Source of the DNA: Candidatus Cloacimonadota bacterium
GTDB taxonomy: Bacteria > Cloacimonadota > Cloacimonadia > Cloacimonadales > JAJBBL01
Direction of reading: 5' to 3'
NCBI GenBank assembly: GCA_020532365.1
Contig: JAJBBL010000024.1
Location: forward strand, 1 to 5,651
DNA length: 5,651 nt
A program made the translations under genes and the position numbers. The notes under the pieces are model-generated. The model did no database searches and had not been told where the DNA came from. It saw nothing but the letters and a program-made list of their open reading frames with translations. Shown in pieces: positions 1 through 5,596 of this stretch; the first letter of the stretch is position 1, and the number at the start of each line of letters is the position of its first letter.

Positions 1-210
1 AACGTCGTTTTACTCGAACACGCTAACTTCATCATAACCGTCTATGCCCACAATGAGAGAAACCTTGTAAGATTAGGTGATTCAGTAAAAAAAGGACAGC
101 CTATTGCAACTGTCGGCCAGACCGGTAACGCAACTACTCCACACCTCCACTTTGAGTACAGAGTGAAGGGTAAAGCTATCAACCCACGTAACGTTATTGG
201 TAGTTTTTAA
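1..210 (+). CDS. M23 family metallopeptidase, C-terminal fragment (LytM/NlpD-like)
   Basis: This is the last 69 residues of a gene that begins before the window; frame 1 is open from base 1 to the TAA at 208-210. It matches the end of the LytM (M23) zinc-peptidase fold, which cleaves peptide cross-bridges in peptidoglycan outside the cytoplasm or, in NlpD/EnvC-type proteins, activates amidases. Visible signatures are Y-A-H at fragment residues 15-17 (the usual catalytic His after beta-strand Y.H), the GDSVKKGQPIATVGQTGN turn at 26-43, and the H-L-H-F-E motif at 48-52 whose second His is the last zinc ligand in this family. These active-site residues suggest a catalytically competent enzyme rather than a degenerate EnvC/NlpD activator, but the first zinc-binding HxxxD motif lies outside the window. 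The end (KAINPRNVIG) is the typical NP-containing tail. The next gene starts 11 bases later, so the two are probably co-transcribed. Confidence 0.9.
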   Translation, partial: NVVLLEHANFIITVYAHNERNLVRLGDSVKKGQPIATVGQTGNATTPHLHFEYRVKGKAINPRNVIGSF

Positions 211-221
211 CAGGTAAAGAT

Positions 222-545
222 ATGAAAGCAAAGAACAGTAAAGACTTAATACCTATCGGACAAGTAGCTCACAGATTAGGAATACATGAGCAAACTATTA
301 GAGCTTACGAAAGAAAAGGATTAGTCAAACCGTTACGCTCAGAGAAACGCACAAGATTCTTCAGTGAGGCAGATGTAACACGCATTATGATCATTACTCT
401 ACTTACTCAAGAGTTAGGTCTTAATTTGGCAGGTGTCAAAATCTTGCTCGATTTTGCTAAACAAAACCAGCACTCTGACGACGTACTTCTTGACTATATA
501 GACGATTATAAATCAGAGATAATACACAAAACATTAAAGGAATAA
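222..545 (+). CDS. MerR-family transcriptional regulator, HspR-like
   Basis: A 107-residue cytoplasmic DNA-binding protein. Residues 11-34 form the MerR winged helix-turn-helix (IGQVAHRLGIHEQTIRAYER followed by KGL). Residues 35-53 form the wing (KPLRSEKRTRFFSEADV). Residues 54-78 hold the short helix with LTQELGLNLAGVKILL, wording characteristic of HspR-type repressors (ELGVNLAGV). No Cys pair or effector-binding domain follows, as expected for HspR, which in Streptomyces and Helicobacter represses chaperone operons with DnaK as co-repressor. At 107 residues it is shorter than the HspR proteins I recall (over 120), and the C-terminal part is not recognisable. The start has only a weak AGGTAAAG-like ribosome site. 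It stops 8 bases before a sigma-factor gene, which suggests joint expression and possibly control of that gene. No dnaK, grpE or clpB is present here, so the target is unknown. The MerR fold is certain; the HspR subgroup is likely. Confidence 0.87.
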   Translation: MKAKNSKDLIPIGQVAHRLGIHEQTIRAYERKGLVKPLRSEKRTRFFSEADVTRIMIITLLTQELGLNLAGVKILLDFAKQNQHSDDVLLDYIDDYKSEIIHKTLKE

Positions 546-553
546 CAGATTGT

Positions 554-1420
554 ATGTCACACGATATCTTTGACGACCAAGGACTCCAAAAGTATCTGAG
601 AGAAATAGCAGATACACCTACTCTCAGTAGAGAAGAGGAGAAAGAATTGGCTATCAGAGCCAAACAAGGTGATGAAGCTGCTATACAGAAGCTTATTGAG
701 TCAAATCTTAAGTTTGTCGTCTCTATTGCGGCAAGGTATCAACACCGCGGGCTCTCCTATCCTGAGCTGATTAGTGAAGGGAATATGGGGCTGATTAGAG
801 CGATCGAGAAGTTTGACCCCACCCGAGATATAAAGTTGATCTCGTATGCAGTATGGTGGATCAAGCAGAGAATCCTTTTCGCCTTAGCAGAGAAAACAAG
901 TATTATCAGAATCCCCCTTGGGAAATCAAATGCTATAAATAAGATAAGAAGAGCTAAAAACAAACACATTAGCCTCACCGGAGAAGCGCCTACTATGGAA
1001 GAGCTCTCTAAAGAGACAAAACTCAACAAAAGTAACATCCGTAAAATAAAAGATGAAAGACTCGATATCCTCTCGTTAGATGAATTTAATTTCGGTGGAA
1101 TGAGCAATGAATTACAGCTGATCGACGTTATAAGTGATGAAAAGATCTTAGACCCTAAAGCTATCTACTATCGCGATAAAACTAACGAAAAAATTCAAAA
1201 CTCAATCGACTCTCTTGATGAGCGCTCAAGTTTTATTATCAAACACTATTTCGGGCTCGGTGGGGAAACTAAAAAGAATTTTGCCCAAATCGCTGAAATG
1301 CTTAACCTTTCCCGAGAAAGAATCCGCCAAATACATAAAGAAGCATTGAGAAAAATCTTTAAAGATATTAACGAAGAAGTCGATACTAACATCGATTATC
1401 TACTCGTAAACAGTAATTGA
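554..1420 (+). CDS. RNA polymerase sigma-70 family factor (RpoD/SigA/RpoS-like, no region 1.1)
   Basis: A 288-residue sigma factor that directs core RNA polymerase to promoters. Region 1.2 is at residues 8-40 (QGLQKYLREI, then LSREEEKELA). Region 2.1-2.2, the core-binding part, is at about 50-90 (NLKFVVSIAARYQHRGL, LISEGNMGLIRAIEKFDP). Regions 2.3-2.4 are at 91-121 (ISYAVWWIKQ, RIP). Region 3 is at about 121-170, and region 4 at 212-270 with the helix-turn-helix FAQIAEMLNLSRERIRQI. Region 1.1 is missing, as in group 2 (RpoS-like) factors and in the short primary sigmas of Bacteroidota, so primary versus alternative cannot be settled here. Trp101-Trp102 and Gln105 align with E. coli RpoD W433, W434 and Q437, but the position of T440 is Leu108. 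The ATG is preceded by AAAGGA 12 bases away, a long spacing, and may be coupled to the MerR gene ending 8 bases upstream. The C-terminal 20 residues after region 4 are acidic and unassigned. Confidence 0.93.
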   Translation: MSHDIFDDQGLQKYLREIADTPTLSREEEKELAIRAKQGDEAAIQKLIESNLKFVVSIAARYQHRGLSYPELISEGNMGLIRAIEKFDPTRDIKLISYAVWWIKQRILFALAEKTSIIRIPLGKSNAINKIRRAKNKHISLTGEAPTMEELSKETKLNKSNIRKIKDERLDILSLDEFNFGGMSNELQLIDVISDEKILDPKAIYYRDKTNEKIQNSIDSLDERSSFIIKHYFGLGGETKKNFAQIAEMLNLSRERIRQIHKEALRKIFKDINEEVDTNIDYLLVNSN

Positions 1421-1423
1421 TAT

Positions 1424-1430
1424 AAAGGAG
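1424..1430 (+). promoter_or_regulatory. Ribosome binding site of ptb
   Basis: AAAGGAG lies 6 bases before the ATG at 1437 and fixes that start. It is a better Shine-Dalgarno match than those of the two regulatory genes upstream, consistent with higher translation of the metabolic gene. Confidence 0.75.
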
Positions 1431-1436
1431 TAATAT

Positions 1437-2333
1437 ATGCTTAAAAACTTCGATGAACTAATTGCTTTAGTGAAAGAAAGACCTAAGAAAACTGTTGTAG
1501 TAGCGGCAGCACAAGCTGGTTCCGCTATTGAAGCCGCTATCCTCGCTAAGAAAGAAAACTTGGCCGAATCTTTGCTCGTCGGCGATAAAGAATATATCCT
1601 AAACTTCCTCGAAAAAGAACACCCTGAATATAAAGATGCCTTCCAAATAATAGACACCGGGAAAGACCTTAGTCTTGCCTGTGCTGAGTCGGTAAAAGCA
1701 GTTAAAGAGGGTAAAGGACACCTCATACTTAAAGGTAAGGCCGATACGGCAACACTCCTTAAAGCAGTATTAGATAAAGAAAGAGGGTTGAGAACTGGTA
1801 GCGTATTAAGCGATGTTCTCGCTTATGAACACCCGGGAAAACTTATGTTAATGAGTGACGGCGGAATTAACCTCTACCCTGAATTAAATGAAAAAATTGC
1901 CATCATAAAAAATGCAGTCGCAGTAGCTCATGCCCTTGAGAATCCAAAGCCAAGAGTCGCTTTATTAGCTGCTGTAGAATCGGTTAACCCCAAAATGCAA
2001 TGCACCATAGATGCCTCTATAATCGCCAAAATGAATGAACGCAAACAAATTGTAGACTGCTACATCGACGGACCCTTAGCCTTTGATAATGCGATTAGTG
2101 TTGAAGCTGCTAAGATGAAAGGAATTGAATCTGAAGTAGCTGGTAGAGCCGATATTTTAATAGTGCCGAACATTGAAGCGGGCAATATTTTTGGTAAGTC
2201 GCTCACCTACTATTGTCGTTATCGTGTTGCTCACGTAGTGATGGGTGCCGCAGTTCCTATTCTTATTGCATCCCGTGCTGACGATGCGGAAACCAAAATG
2301 CTCTCAATGGCTCTTGGCATTTTATCAGCGTAG
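1437..2333 (+). CDS. ptb: Phosphate butyryl/acetyltransferase (phosphotransacylase)
   Basis: A 298-residue cytoplasmic enzyme that swaps CoA and phosphate on a short acyl group (acyl-CoA + Pi to acyl-phosphate + CoA), usually upstream of a kinase that makes ATP. The full length matches the Ptb branch of the PTA/PTB family (about 300 residues). Visible family motifs are KGKADTATLLKAVLD (99-113), TGSVLSDV (120-127), SDGGINLYPEL (140-150), VESVNPKMQCTIDAS (180-194), DGPLAFDNAIS (211-221), VPNIEAGNIFGKSLTYY (243-259) and SRADDAETKMLSMAL (279-293). The last two form much of the substrate and CoA site in the family. No butyrate kinase follows; the next gene is rlmH, 5 bases on. The acyl preference (butyryl, branched-chain, acetyl or aryl-acetyl) cannot be read from sequence by eye. 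Presence of iorAB downstream in the same apparent operon makes acyl-CoA from 2-oxoacid oxidation a plausible substrate. Confidence 0.93.
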   Translation: MLKNFDELIALVKERPKKTVVVAAAQAGSAIEAAILAKKENLAESLLVGDKEYILNFLEKEHPEYKDAFQIIDTGKDLSLACAESVKAVKEGKGHLILKGKADTATLLKAVLDKERGLRTGSVLSDVLAYEHPGKLMLMSDGGINLYPELNEKIAIIKNAVAVAHALENPKPRVALLAAVESVNPKMQCTIDASIIAKMNERKQIVDCYIDGPLAFDNAISVEAAKMKGIESEVAGRADILIVPNIEAGNIFGKSLTYYCRYRVAHVVMGAAVPILIASRADDAETKMLSMALGILSA

Positions 2334-2338
2334 TATAG

Positions 2339-2824
2339 ATGGGCATCTCAATTGTCTCGGTCGGTAAAAATAAAGACCGCTATATCAAAGAGGTTAGTGA
2401 TGAATACTGTAAAAGACTCTCACCATTCTCTAAAGTTGACCTCGTTTACCTGCCAGACATACCCCTTACCAAGTCGAACAATCGAGAGATAGTGGTAGAC
2501 AAAGAGGGGAAAATAATCGAAAATTATTTAAATGAGAGGCTGAAGAAAAGTTCTAAGCCTCTCTTTTTAGTCACCTTGGACTACAAAGGAACGCAATACT
2601 CATCAGAGGATTTTGCGAAAATTATTGAAGAGAAAAACAGCTCACTCGACTTAATTTTCATCATTGGCGGAGTATACGGTCTATCTCAAAACATATTAAA
2701 CCGAGCAGACCTACATCTTTCGTTATCAAAGATGACCTTTACCCACCAAATGACACGTATAATTTTGTTAGAGCAAATCTATCGCTCTTTTACAATCATA
2801 AACGGAAAAAAATACCATTATTAG
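2339..2824 (+). CDS. rlmH: 23S rRNA (pseudouridine1915-N3)-methyltransferase RlmH
   Basis: A 161-residue SPOUT-class methyltransferase, close to the family's usual 155-160. It uses S-adenosylmethionine to methylate N3 of pseudouridine 1915 in helix 69 of 23S rRNA, acting on assembled 70S ribosomes. Signatures seen are the N-terminal ISIVSVGK strand (3-10), LDYKGTQYSSEDFA (80-93), the knot and cofactor loop FIIGGVYGL (107-115), LSLSKMTFTHQMTRIILLEQ (127-146) and the terminal YH pair in KKYHY (157-161), where the family normally reads pYH plus one or two residues. The cofactor loop has VY where many homologues have xD/xN (GGxxG is kept). There is no Shine-Dalgarno sequence before the ATG, which sits only 5 bases after the ptb stop, so translation is probably coupled to ptb. 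RlmH is commonly embedded in unrelated operons, so its neighbours say little about its role. Confidence 0.95.
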   Translation: MGISIVSVGKNKDRYIKEVSDEYCKRLSPFSKVDLVYLPDIPLTKSNNREIVVDKEGKIIENYLNERLKKSSKPLFLVTLDYKGTQYSSEDFAKIIEEKNSSLDLIFIIGGVYGLSQNILNRADLHLSLSKMTFTHQMTRIILLEQIYRSFTIINGKKYHY

Positions 2825-2830
2825 GGGGTG
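2823..2830 (+). promoter_or_regulatory. Ribosome binding site of cdd overlapping the rlmH stop
   Basis: AGGGGGTG begins inside the TAG stop of rlmH (2822-2824) and lies 4 bases before the ATG at 2835. It supports that start and tight coupling of the two genes. Confidence 0.6.
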
Positions 2831-2834
2831 CTTT

Positions 2835-3218
2835 ATGACAGACAATGAAAGAAGTTTAATAGAAAAAGCTAAGCTTGCTTCACAAAATGCCTACGCCCCT
2901 TACTCAGGCTATAAGGTTGGCGCGGCTTTACTCGCTAAGAGTGGCAAAATCTTCACAGGTTGCAATATAGAAAACGCCTCATACTCATTAACAATTTGTG
3001 CTGAGCGTAGCGCTCTTGCTCAAGCGGTTAGTGCTGGAGAAAAAGAATACGTAGCGATAGCCATTTACGTTGATTCTGACAAGCTATTCTCCCCTTGCGG
3101 TGCGTGTCGCCAAGTTCTTATAGAGTTCTCACCTAAGATGAAGGTTCTTTACGCTAATAATGACCGTGAAAGGTCTGCAATCCTTGAAGACTTATTACCG
3201 GAAACCTTTCATCTATAA
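2835..3218 (+). CDS. cdd: Cytidine deaminase
   Basis: A 127-residue pyrimidine-salvage enzyme that hydrolyses cytidine or deoxycytidine to uridine or deoxyuridine and ammonia in the cytoplasm. The length fits the small homotetrameric class (about 130 residues), which binds zinc through three cysteines. These are visible as Cys55 in T-I-C55-A-E57, with Glu57 the proton shuttle, and Cys88 and Cys91 in S-P-C-G-A-C-R-Q. The N-terminal AYAPYSGYKVGAALL (19-33) and the substrate-binding N44-x-E46 in GCNIENASYS are also conserved. The end reads LLPETF, matching the LLP.aF tail of the family. It has a purine-rich ribosome site and starts 10 bases after rlmH. No other salvage gene is nearby; co-location with rlmH and iorAB looks like operon packing rather than a pathway. 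Confidence 0.96.
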   Translation: MTDNERSLIEKAKLASQNAYAPYSGYKVGAALLAKSGKIFTGCNIENASYSLTICAERSALAQAVSAGEKEYVAIAIYVDSDKLFSPCGACRQVLIEFSPKMKVLYANNDRERSAILEDLLPETFHL

Positions 3219-3226
3219 CTAATTCA

Positions 3227-3322
3227 ATGGCTATGAATAACTTTAAGTTTCTCTCAGTTGCACGAAAAAGCTTGCAGATTACAGAGAGAATTATAACTGT
3301 CTTTAGAAAAATTAATGAATAA
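3227..3322 (+). CDS. Possible small ORF (31 codons) between cdd and iorA
   Basis: A 31-codon frame runs from ATG 3227 (8 bases after the cdd stop) to TAA 3320-3322, ending just before the iorA ribosome site. The predicted peptide begins MAMNNFKFLSVARKSLQ and ends VFRKINE. It is basic (about 6 Lys/Arg), has no Cys or Trp, and its middle could form an amphipathic helix. It is in the same frame as iorA, separated by one stop and four codons. There is no Shine-Dalgarno sequence before it; rlmH in this operon also lacks one, so that does not exclude translation. An open stretch of this length can easily arise by chance in AT-rich DNA, and I recognise no family. It could be a small protein, a leader peptide coupling to iorA, or nothing. 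The peptide is not obviously enriched in aromatic codons beyond three Phe, so classical attenuation is not indicated. Confidence 0.25.
   Translation: MAMNNFKFLSVARKSLQITERIITVFRKINE
3249..3290 (+). repeat. Imperfect inverted repeat in the cdd-iorA gap
   Basis: TTCTCTC at 3249-3255 is the exact reverse complement of GAGAGAA at 3284-3290. Inside it, TTGCA occurs at 3258-3262 and again at 3272-3276, and the TGCA cores can pair with each other. The arrangement could be an operator or a weak RNA hairpin in the only long gap of the operon. It is not a terminator: no T-run follows. Seven exact base pairs are weak evidence and may be chance. Confidence 0.2.
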
Positions 3323-3329
3323 AAGGAGG
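3323..3329 (+). promoter_or_regulatory. Strong ribosome binding site of iorA
   Basis: AAGGAGG lies 5 bases before the ATG at 3335 and overlaps no other gene apart from sitting directly after the small ORF stop. It is among the strongest Shine-Dalgarno sequences in the window and decides the iorA start; the protein then begins QKLLLLGNEAL, as expected for the family N-terminus. Confidence 0.85.
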
Positions 3330-3334
3330 AAGCT

Positions 3335-4927
3335 ATGCAGAAATTACTCTTACTTGGTAATGAGGCATTAGCTCAAGGTGTGTTGGATGCCGGTGTATCC
3401 GGTGTTTATGCATATCCGGGCACCCCATCTACCGAAATCACAGAGTATATCAAAAAGAGCTCTGAAGCAAAGGAAAGAAATATTCACAATGAATGGTCAG
3501 CAAACGAAAAGACTGCATATGAGGCAGCTCTCGGGATGTCTTATACAGGTAAAAGGACGATGGTGTCTATGAAGCACGTCGGCTTAAACGTCGCGGCAGA
3601 CCCATTTATGAATTCAGCTTTGACAGGTGTTAACGGTGGAATGATTGTCACTGTTGCAGACGACCCTTCAATGCATTCATCTCAAAATGAGCAGGACTCA
3701 CGGTTTTTTGGCAAGTATGCGATGATTCCAATCTTAGAGCCAGGTAATCAGCAAGAGGCCTATGATATGGCGTTTTATGCGTTCCAGCTCTCTGAAAAAT
3801 TCCGAGTGCCGGTAATGATTAGATTCACTACCCGATTAGCTCACTCAAGAGCGGGAATTGTAAGAAAATCTACTCTCCCCGAAAAAGAAATCAAGCTACC
3901 TGAAGACCCCTTACAATACGTAATGCTACCAGGTATTGCACGTCGCAAATACAAGCTACATTTAGAGATGCAAAAAGACTTTTTAAAAGAGTCCGAAGCC
4001 TCATCATTTAACCAATACATTGACGGGACCGACAAGAAAATCGGTATAATTGCTTGTGGCTTGGCTTACAACTACCTGATGGAAAACTACCAAGAAAATG
4101 GCTGTCCATACCCAATATTAAAAGTCTCTCAATATCCACTCCCTTATAACTACGTCGAAAAACTAACTAAAGAGTGTGATACAATACTCGTTTTAGAAGA
4201 GGGAGCTCCGATTGTGGAAGAGATGTTACGTGGATTTCTCAACAAACCTTTAAAAATCAAAGGAAGAATGGACGGCTCTTTACCTCGTGACGGTGAACTC
4301 AACCCTAACCTTGTGCGTATAGCTCTCGGAATGGATGACTTATCAGGTGAGGCAATTCCTGAAGTGGTAACTGCTCGTCCACCCAAGCTTTGTCTCGGAT
4401 GTCCACACATCGATAGCTACAACGCTTTGAAAGAGGTTATGGAAGACTACGGCAACGGTCACGTATTTGCCGACATCGGTTGCTACACCTTAGGTGCACT
4501 ACCCCCATACAGAGTTATTAACAGCTGTGTTGATATGGGAGCTTCAATCACTATGGCAAAAGGTGCTGCTGACGCCGGTCTTTTCCCTTCGATTGCGGTA
4601 ATCGGCGACTCAACCTTCACCCACTCAGGAATGACAGGTCTTCTTGATGCGGTCAACGAAAAATCTAACATCGTCGTGTTAATCCTCGATAATCACACCA
4701 CAGCTATGACTGGCGGTCAAGACTCTCCTGGCTTTGGCAAGTTGGAGGAGATTTGTATCGGAATTGGTGTTGAAAAAGAGCACATCAGGGTTGTAAATCC
4801 ACTTTCCCGTAATCACGCTGAAATAGTTCAAGTTCTCAAAGAGGAATTAGCCTATGAAGGTGTTTCTGTGATAATCCCTCGTCGTGAGTGTGTTCAAACG
4901 ATGACCAGAAGAATGAGAAAAGAATAG
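3335..4927 (+). CDS. iorA: Indolepyruvate oxidoreductase alpha subunit (IorA), lacking the C-terminal ferredoxin domain
   Basis: A 530-residue catalytic subunit that, with IorB, oxidatively decarboxylates aryl-pyruvates (indolepyruvate, phenylpyruvate) to aryl-acetyl-CoA using thiamine diphosphate, passing electrons to ferredoxin. The pyrimidine-binding domain is at about 1-175: GNEALAQGVLDAG (8-20), AYPGTPSTEI (26-35), Glu58 in the SANEKTAYEAA stretch as likely cofactor-activating residue, KHVGLNVAADPFMNSAL (80-96) and DDPSMHSSQNEQDSR (109-123). A middle domain follows (IIACGLAYNYL, about 238). The diphosphate-binding domain has CLGCPH (Cys353, Cys356), DIGCYTLGALPPY, Gly424-Asp425-Ser426 in GDSTFTHSG and Asn453 in LILDNHTTAMTGG. 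Family members I know are about 580-650 residues and end in two CxxCxxC clusters. Here the protein stops at REC..MTRRMRKE, where that domain would begin, and none is found in any frame before iorB, 9 bases on. Substrate range is inferred from family only. Confidence 0.94.
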   Translation: MQKLLLLGNEALAQGVLDAGVSGVYAYPGTPSTEITEYIKKSSEAKERNIHNEWSANEKTAYEAALGMSYTGKRTMVSMKHVGLNVAADPFMNSALTGVNGGMIVTVADDPSMHSSQNEQDSRFFGKYAMIPILEPGNQQEAYDMAFYAFQLSEKFRVPVMIRFTTRLAHSRAGIVRKSTLPEKEIKLPEDPLQYVMLPGIARRKYKLHLEMQKDFLKESEASSFNQYIDGTDKKIGIIACGLAYNYLMENYQENGCPYPILKVSQYPLPYNYVEKLTKECDTILVLEEGAPIVEEMLRGFLNKPLKIKGRMDGSLPRDGELNPNLVRIALGMDDLSGEAIPEVVTARPPKLCLGCPHIDSYNALKEVMEDYGNGHVFADIGCYTLGALPPYRVINSCVDMGASITMAKGAADAGLFPSIAVIGDSTFTHSGMTGLLDAVNEKSNIVVLILDNHTTAMTGGQDSPGFGKLEEICIGIGVEKEHIRVVNPLSRNHAEIVQVLKEELAYEGVSVIIPRRECVQTMTRRMRKE

Positions 4928-4931
4928 GAGG
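4926..4931 (+). promoter_or_regulatory. Ribosome binding site of iorB overlapping the iorA stop
   Basis: AGGAGG begins within the TAG stop of iorA (4925-4927) and lies 5 bases before the ATG at 4937. The strong site and 9-base gap suit near-equal production of the two subunits of one complex. Confidence 0.85.
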
Positions 4932-4936
4932 AGAAG

Positions 4937-5515
4937 ATGAAATCTGATATTATACTTGCAGGCGTAGGTGGACAAGGTATCCTATCTATCGCAACAATAA
5001 TCGGGTATGCTGCTTTGGAGTCAAATCTCAACCTCAAACAGGCGGAAGTGCACGGTATGAGCCAAAGAGGTGGGGACGTTCAATCACACCTCAGAATCTC
5101 TGATAAACCAATATACTCCGACCTTATTCCATCCGGGAATGCCGACTTAATAGTCTCTGTTGAACCGATGGAATCTTTGAGATACCTCCCCTATCTTAAT
5201 AAACAAGGGTGGCTTATAACTAATACTACCCCGTTTATCAACACTACCGACTACCCAGAAAAAGATGCTATTATTAGCCGAATTAAAGAAGTGCCTAACC
5301 ATATCCTCATCGACGCTGACCAAATCGCTAAAGATTTGGGTGCGCCAAGGGCTATGAATATGGTAGTTCTCGGAGCGGTTACTAAATATATCGACCTCCC
5401 TTACGAAAAGTTCCAAGAAGGAATTAAATTCATCTTTGGTAGCAAAGGGGATGCAGTAGTCAATTCAAACCTCGAAGCAATGGCTAAAGGACGCGAAATT
5501 GCCGACAACAGATAA
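4937..5515 (+). CDS. iorB: Indolepyruvate oxidoreductase beta subunit (IorB)
   Basis: A 192-residue partner of IorA and member of the gamma-domain family of pyruvate/ketoisovalerate oxidoreductases (the part that binds CoA in larger relatives). The length fits typical IorB (about 190-200). Motifs seen are IILAGVGGQGILSIATIIGY (5-24), the glycine-rich loop, and AEVHGMSQRGGDVQSHLRI (36-54), nearly invariant in the family. Also seen are DLIPSGNADLIVSVEPMESLRYLPYL (62-87), DADQIA (126-131) and the NMVVLGA strand (141-147). It has no cysteine-rich cluster, as expected for this subunit. The gene ends 26 bases before the terminator and is the last of the operon. With IorA lacking its ferredoxin domain, this two-gene unit contains no iron-sulfur module at all. 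Confidence 0.95.
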   Translation: MKSDIILAGVGGQGILSIATIIGYAALESNLNLKQAEVHGMSQRGGDVQSHLRISDKPIYSDLIPSGNADLIVSVEPMESLRYLPYLNKQGWLITNTTPFINTTDYPEKDAIISRIKEVPNHILIDADQIAKDLGAPRAMNMVVLGAVTKYIDLPYEKFQEGIKFIFGSKGDAVVNSNLEAMAKGREIADNR

Positions 5516-5541
5516 TTAGAGCAAAGTTAATAGATAAATAT

Positions 5542-5572
5542 AGGGCAGTCATTTCGACTGCCCTTTTTATTT
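5542..5572 (+). terminator. Rho-independent terminator after iorB
   Basis: A perfect 9-base-pair stem, AGGGCAGTC (5542-5550) with GACTGCCCT (5556-5564), closes a 5-base ATTTC loop. It is followed by T's at 5565-5568, then ATTT. It lies 26 bases after the iorB stop and ends the plus-strand operon. It is also 24 bases past the stop of the convergent minus-strand gene; on that strand the tail is only ATATTTAT, so bidirectional use is possible but weaker. Confidence 0.92.
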
Positions 5573-5596
5573 GGAATGTTGATGAGCGAAATAACC

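Noticed and set aside
405..411. ACTCAAG, identical to a half-site of the HspR operator (HAIR).
   Set aside because: It lies inside the coding sequence of the regulator, has no CTTGAGT partner at the required distance, and a 7-base match is expected by chance.
757..1107. Minus-strand open frame of 116 codons inside the sigma-factor gene.
   Set aside because: It is fully overlapped by a sequence-verified sigma-70 gene, its predicted protein is low-complexity Ser/Leu-rich, and it has no recognisable motif; shadow frame.
1400..1726. Minus-strand open frame across the start of ptb.
   Set aside because: It overlaps the conserved N-terminal part of ptb and its ribosome site; no family resemblance; shadow frame.
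3258..3297. Possible sigma-70 promoter before iorA (TTGCAC 3258 or TTGCAG 3272 with TATAAC 3292).
   Set aside because: Spacings are 28 and 14 bases, neither near 17, and a TAnnTTTG-type -7 box fits only partly (about four of six fixed bases).
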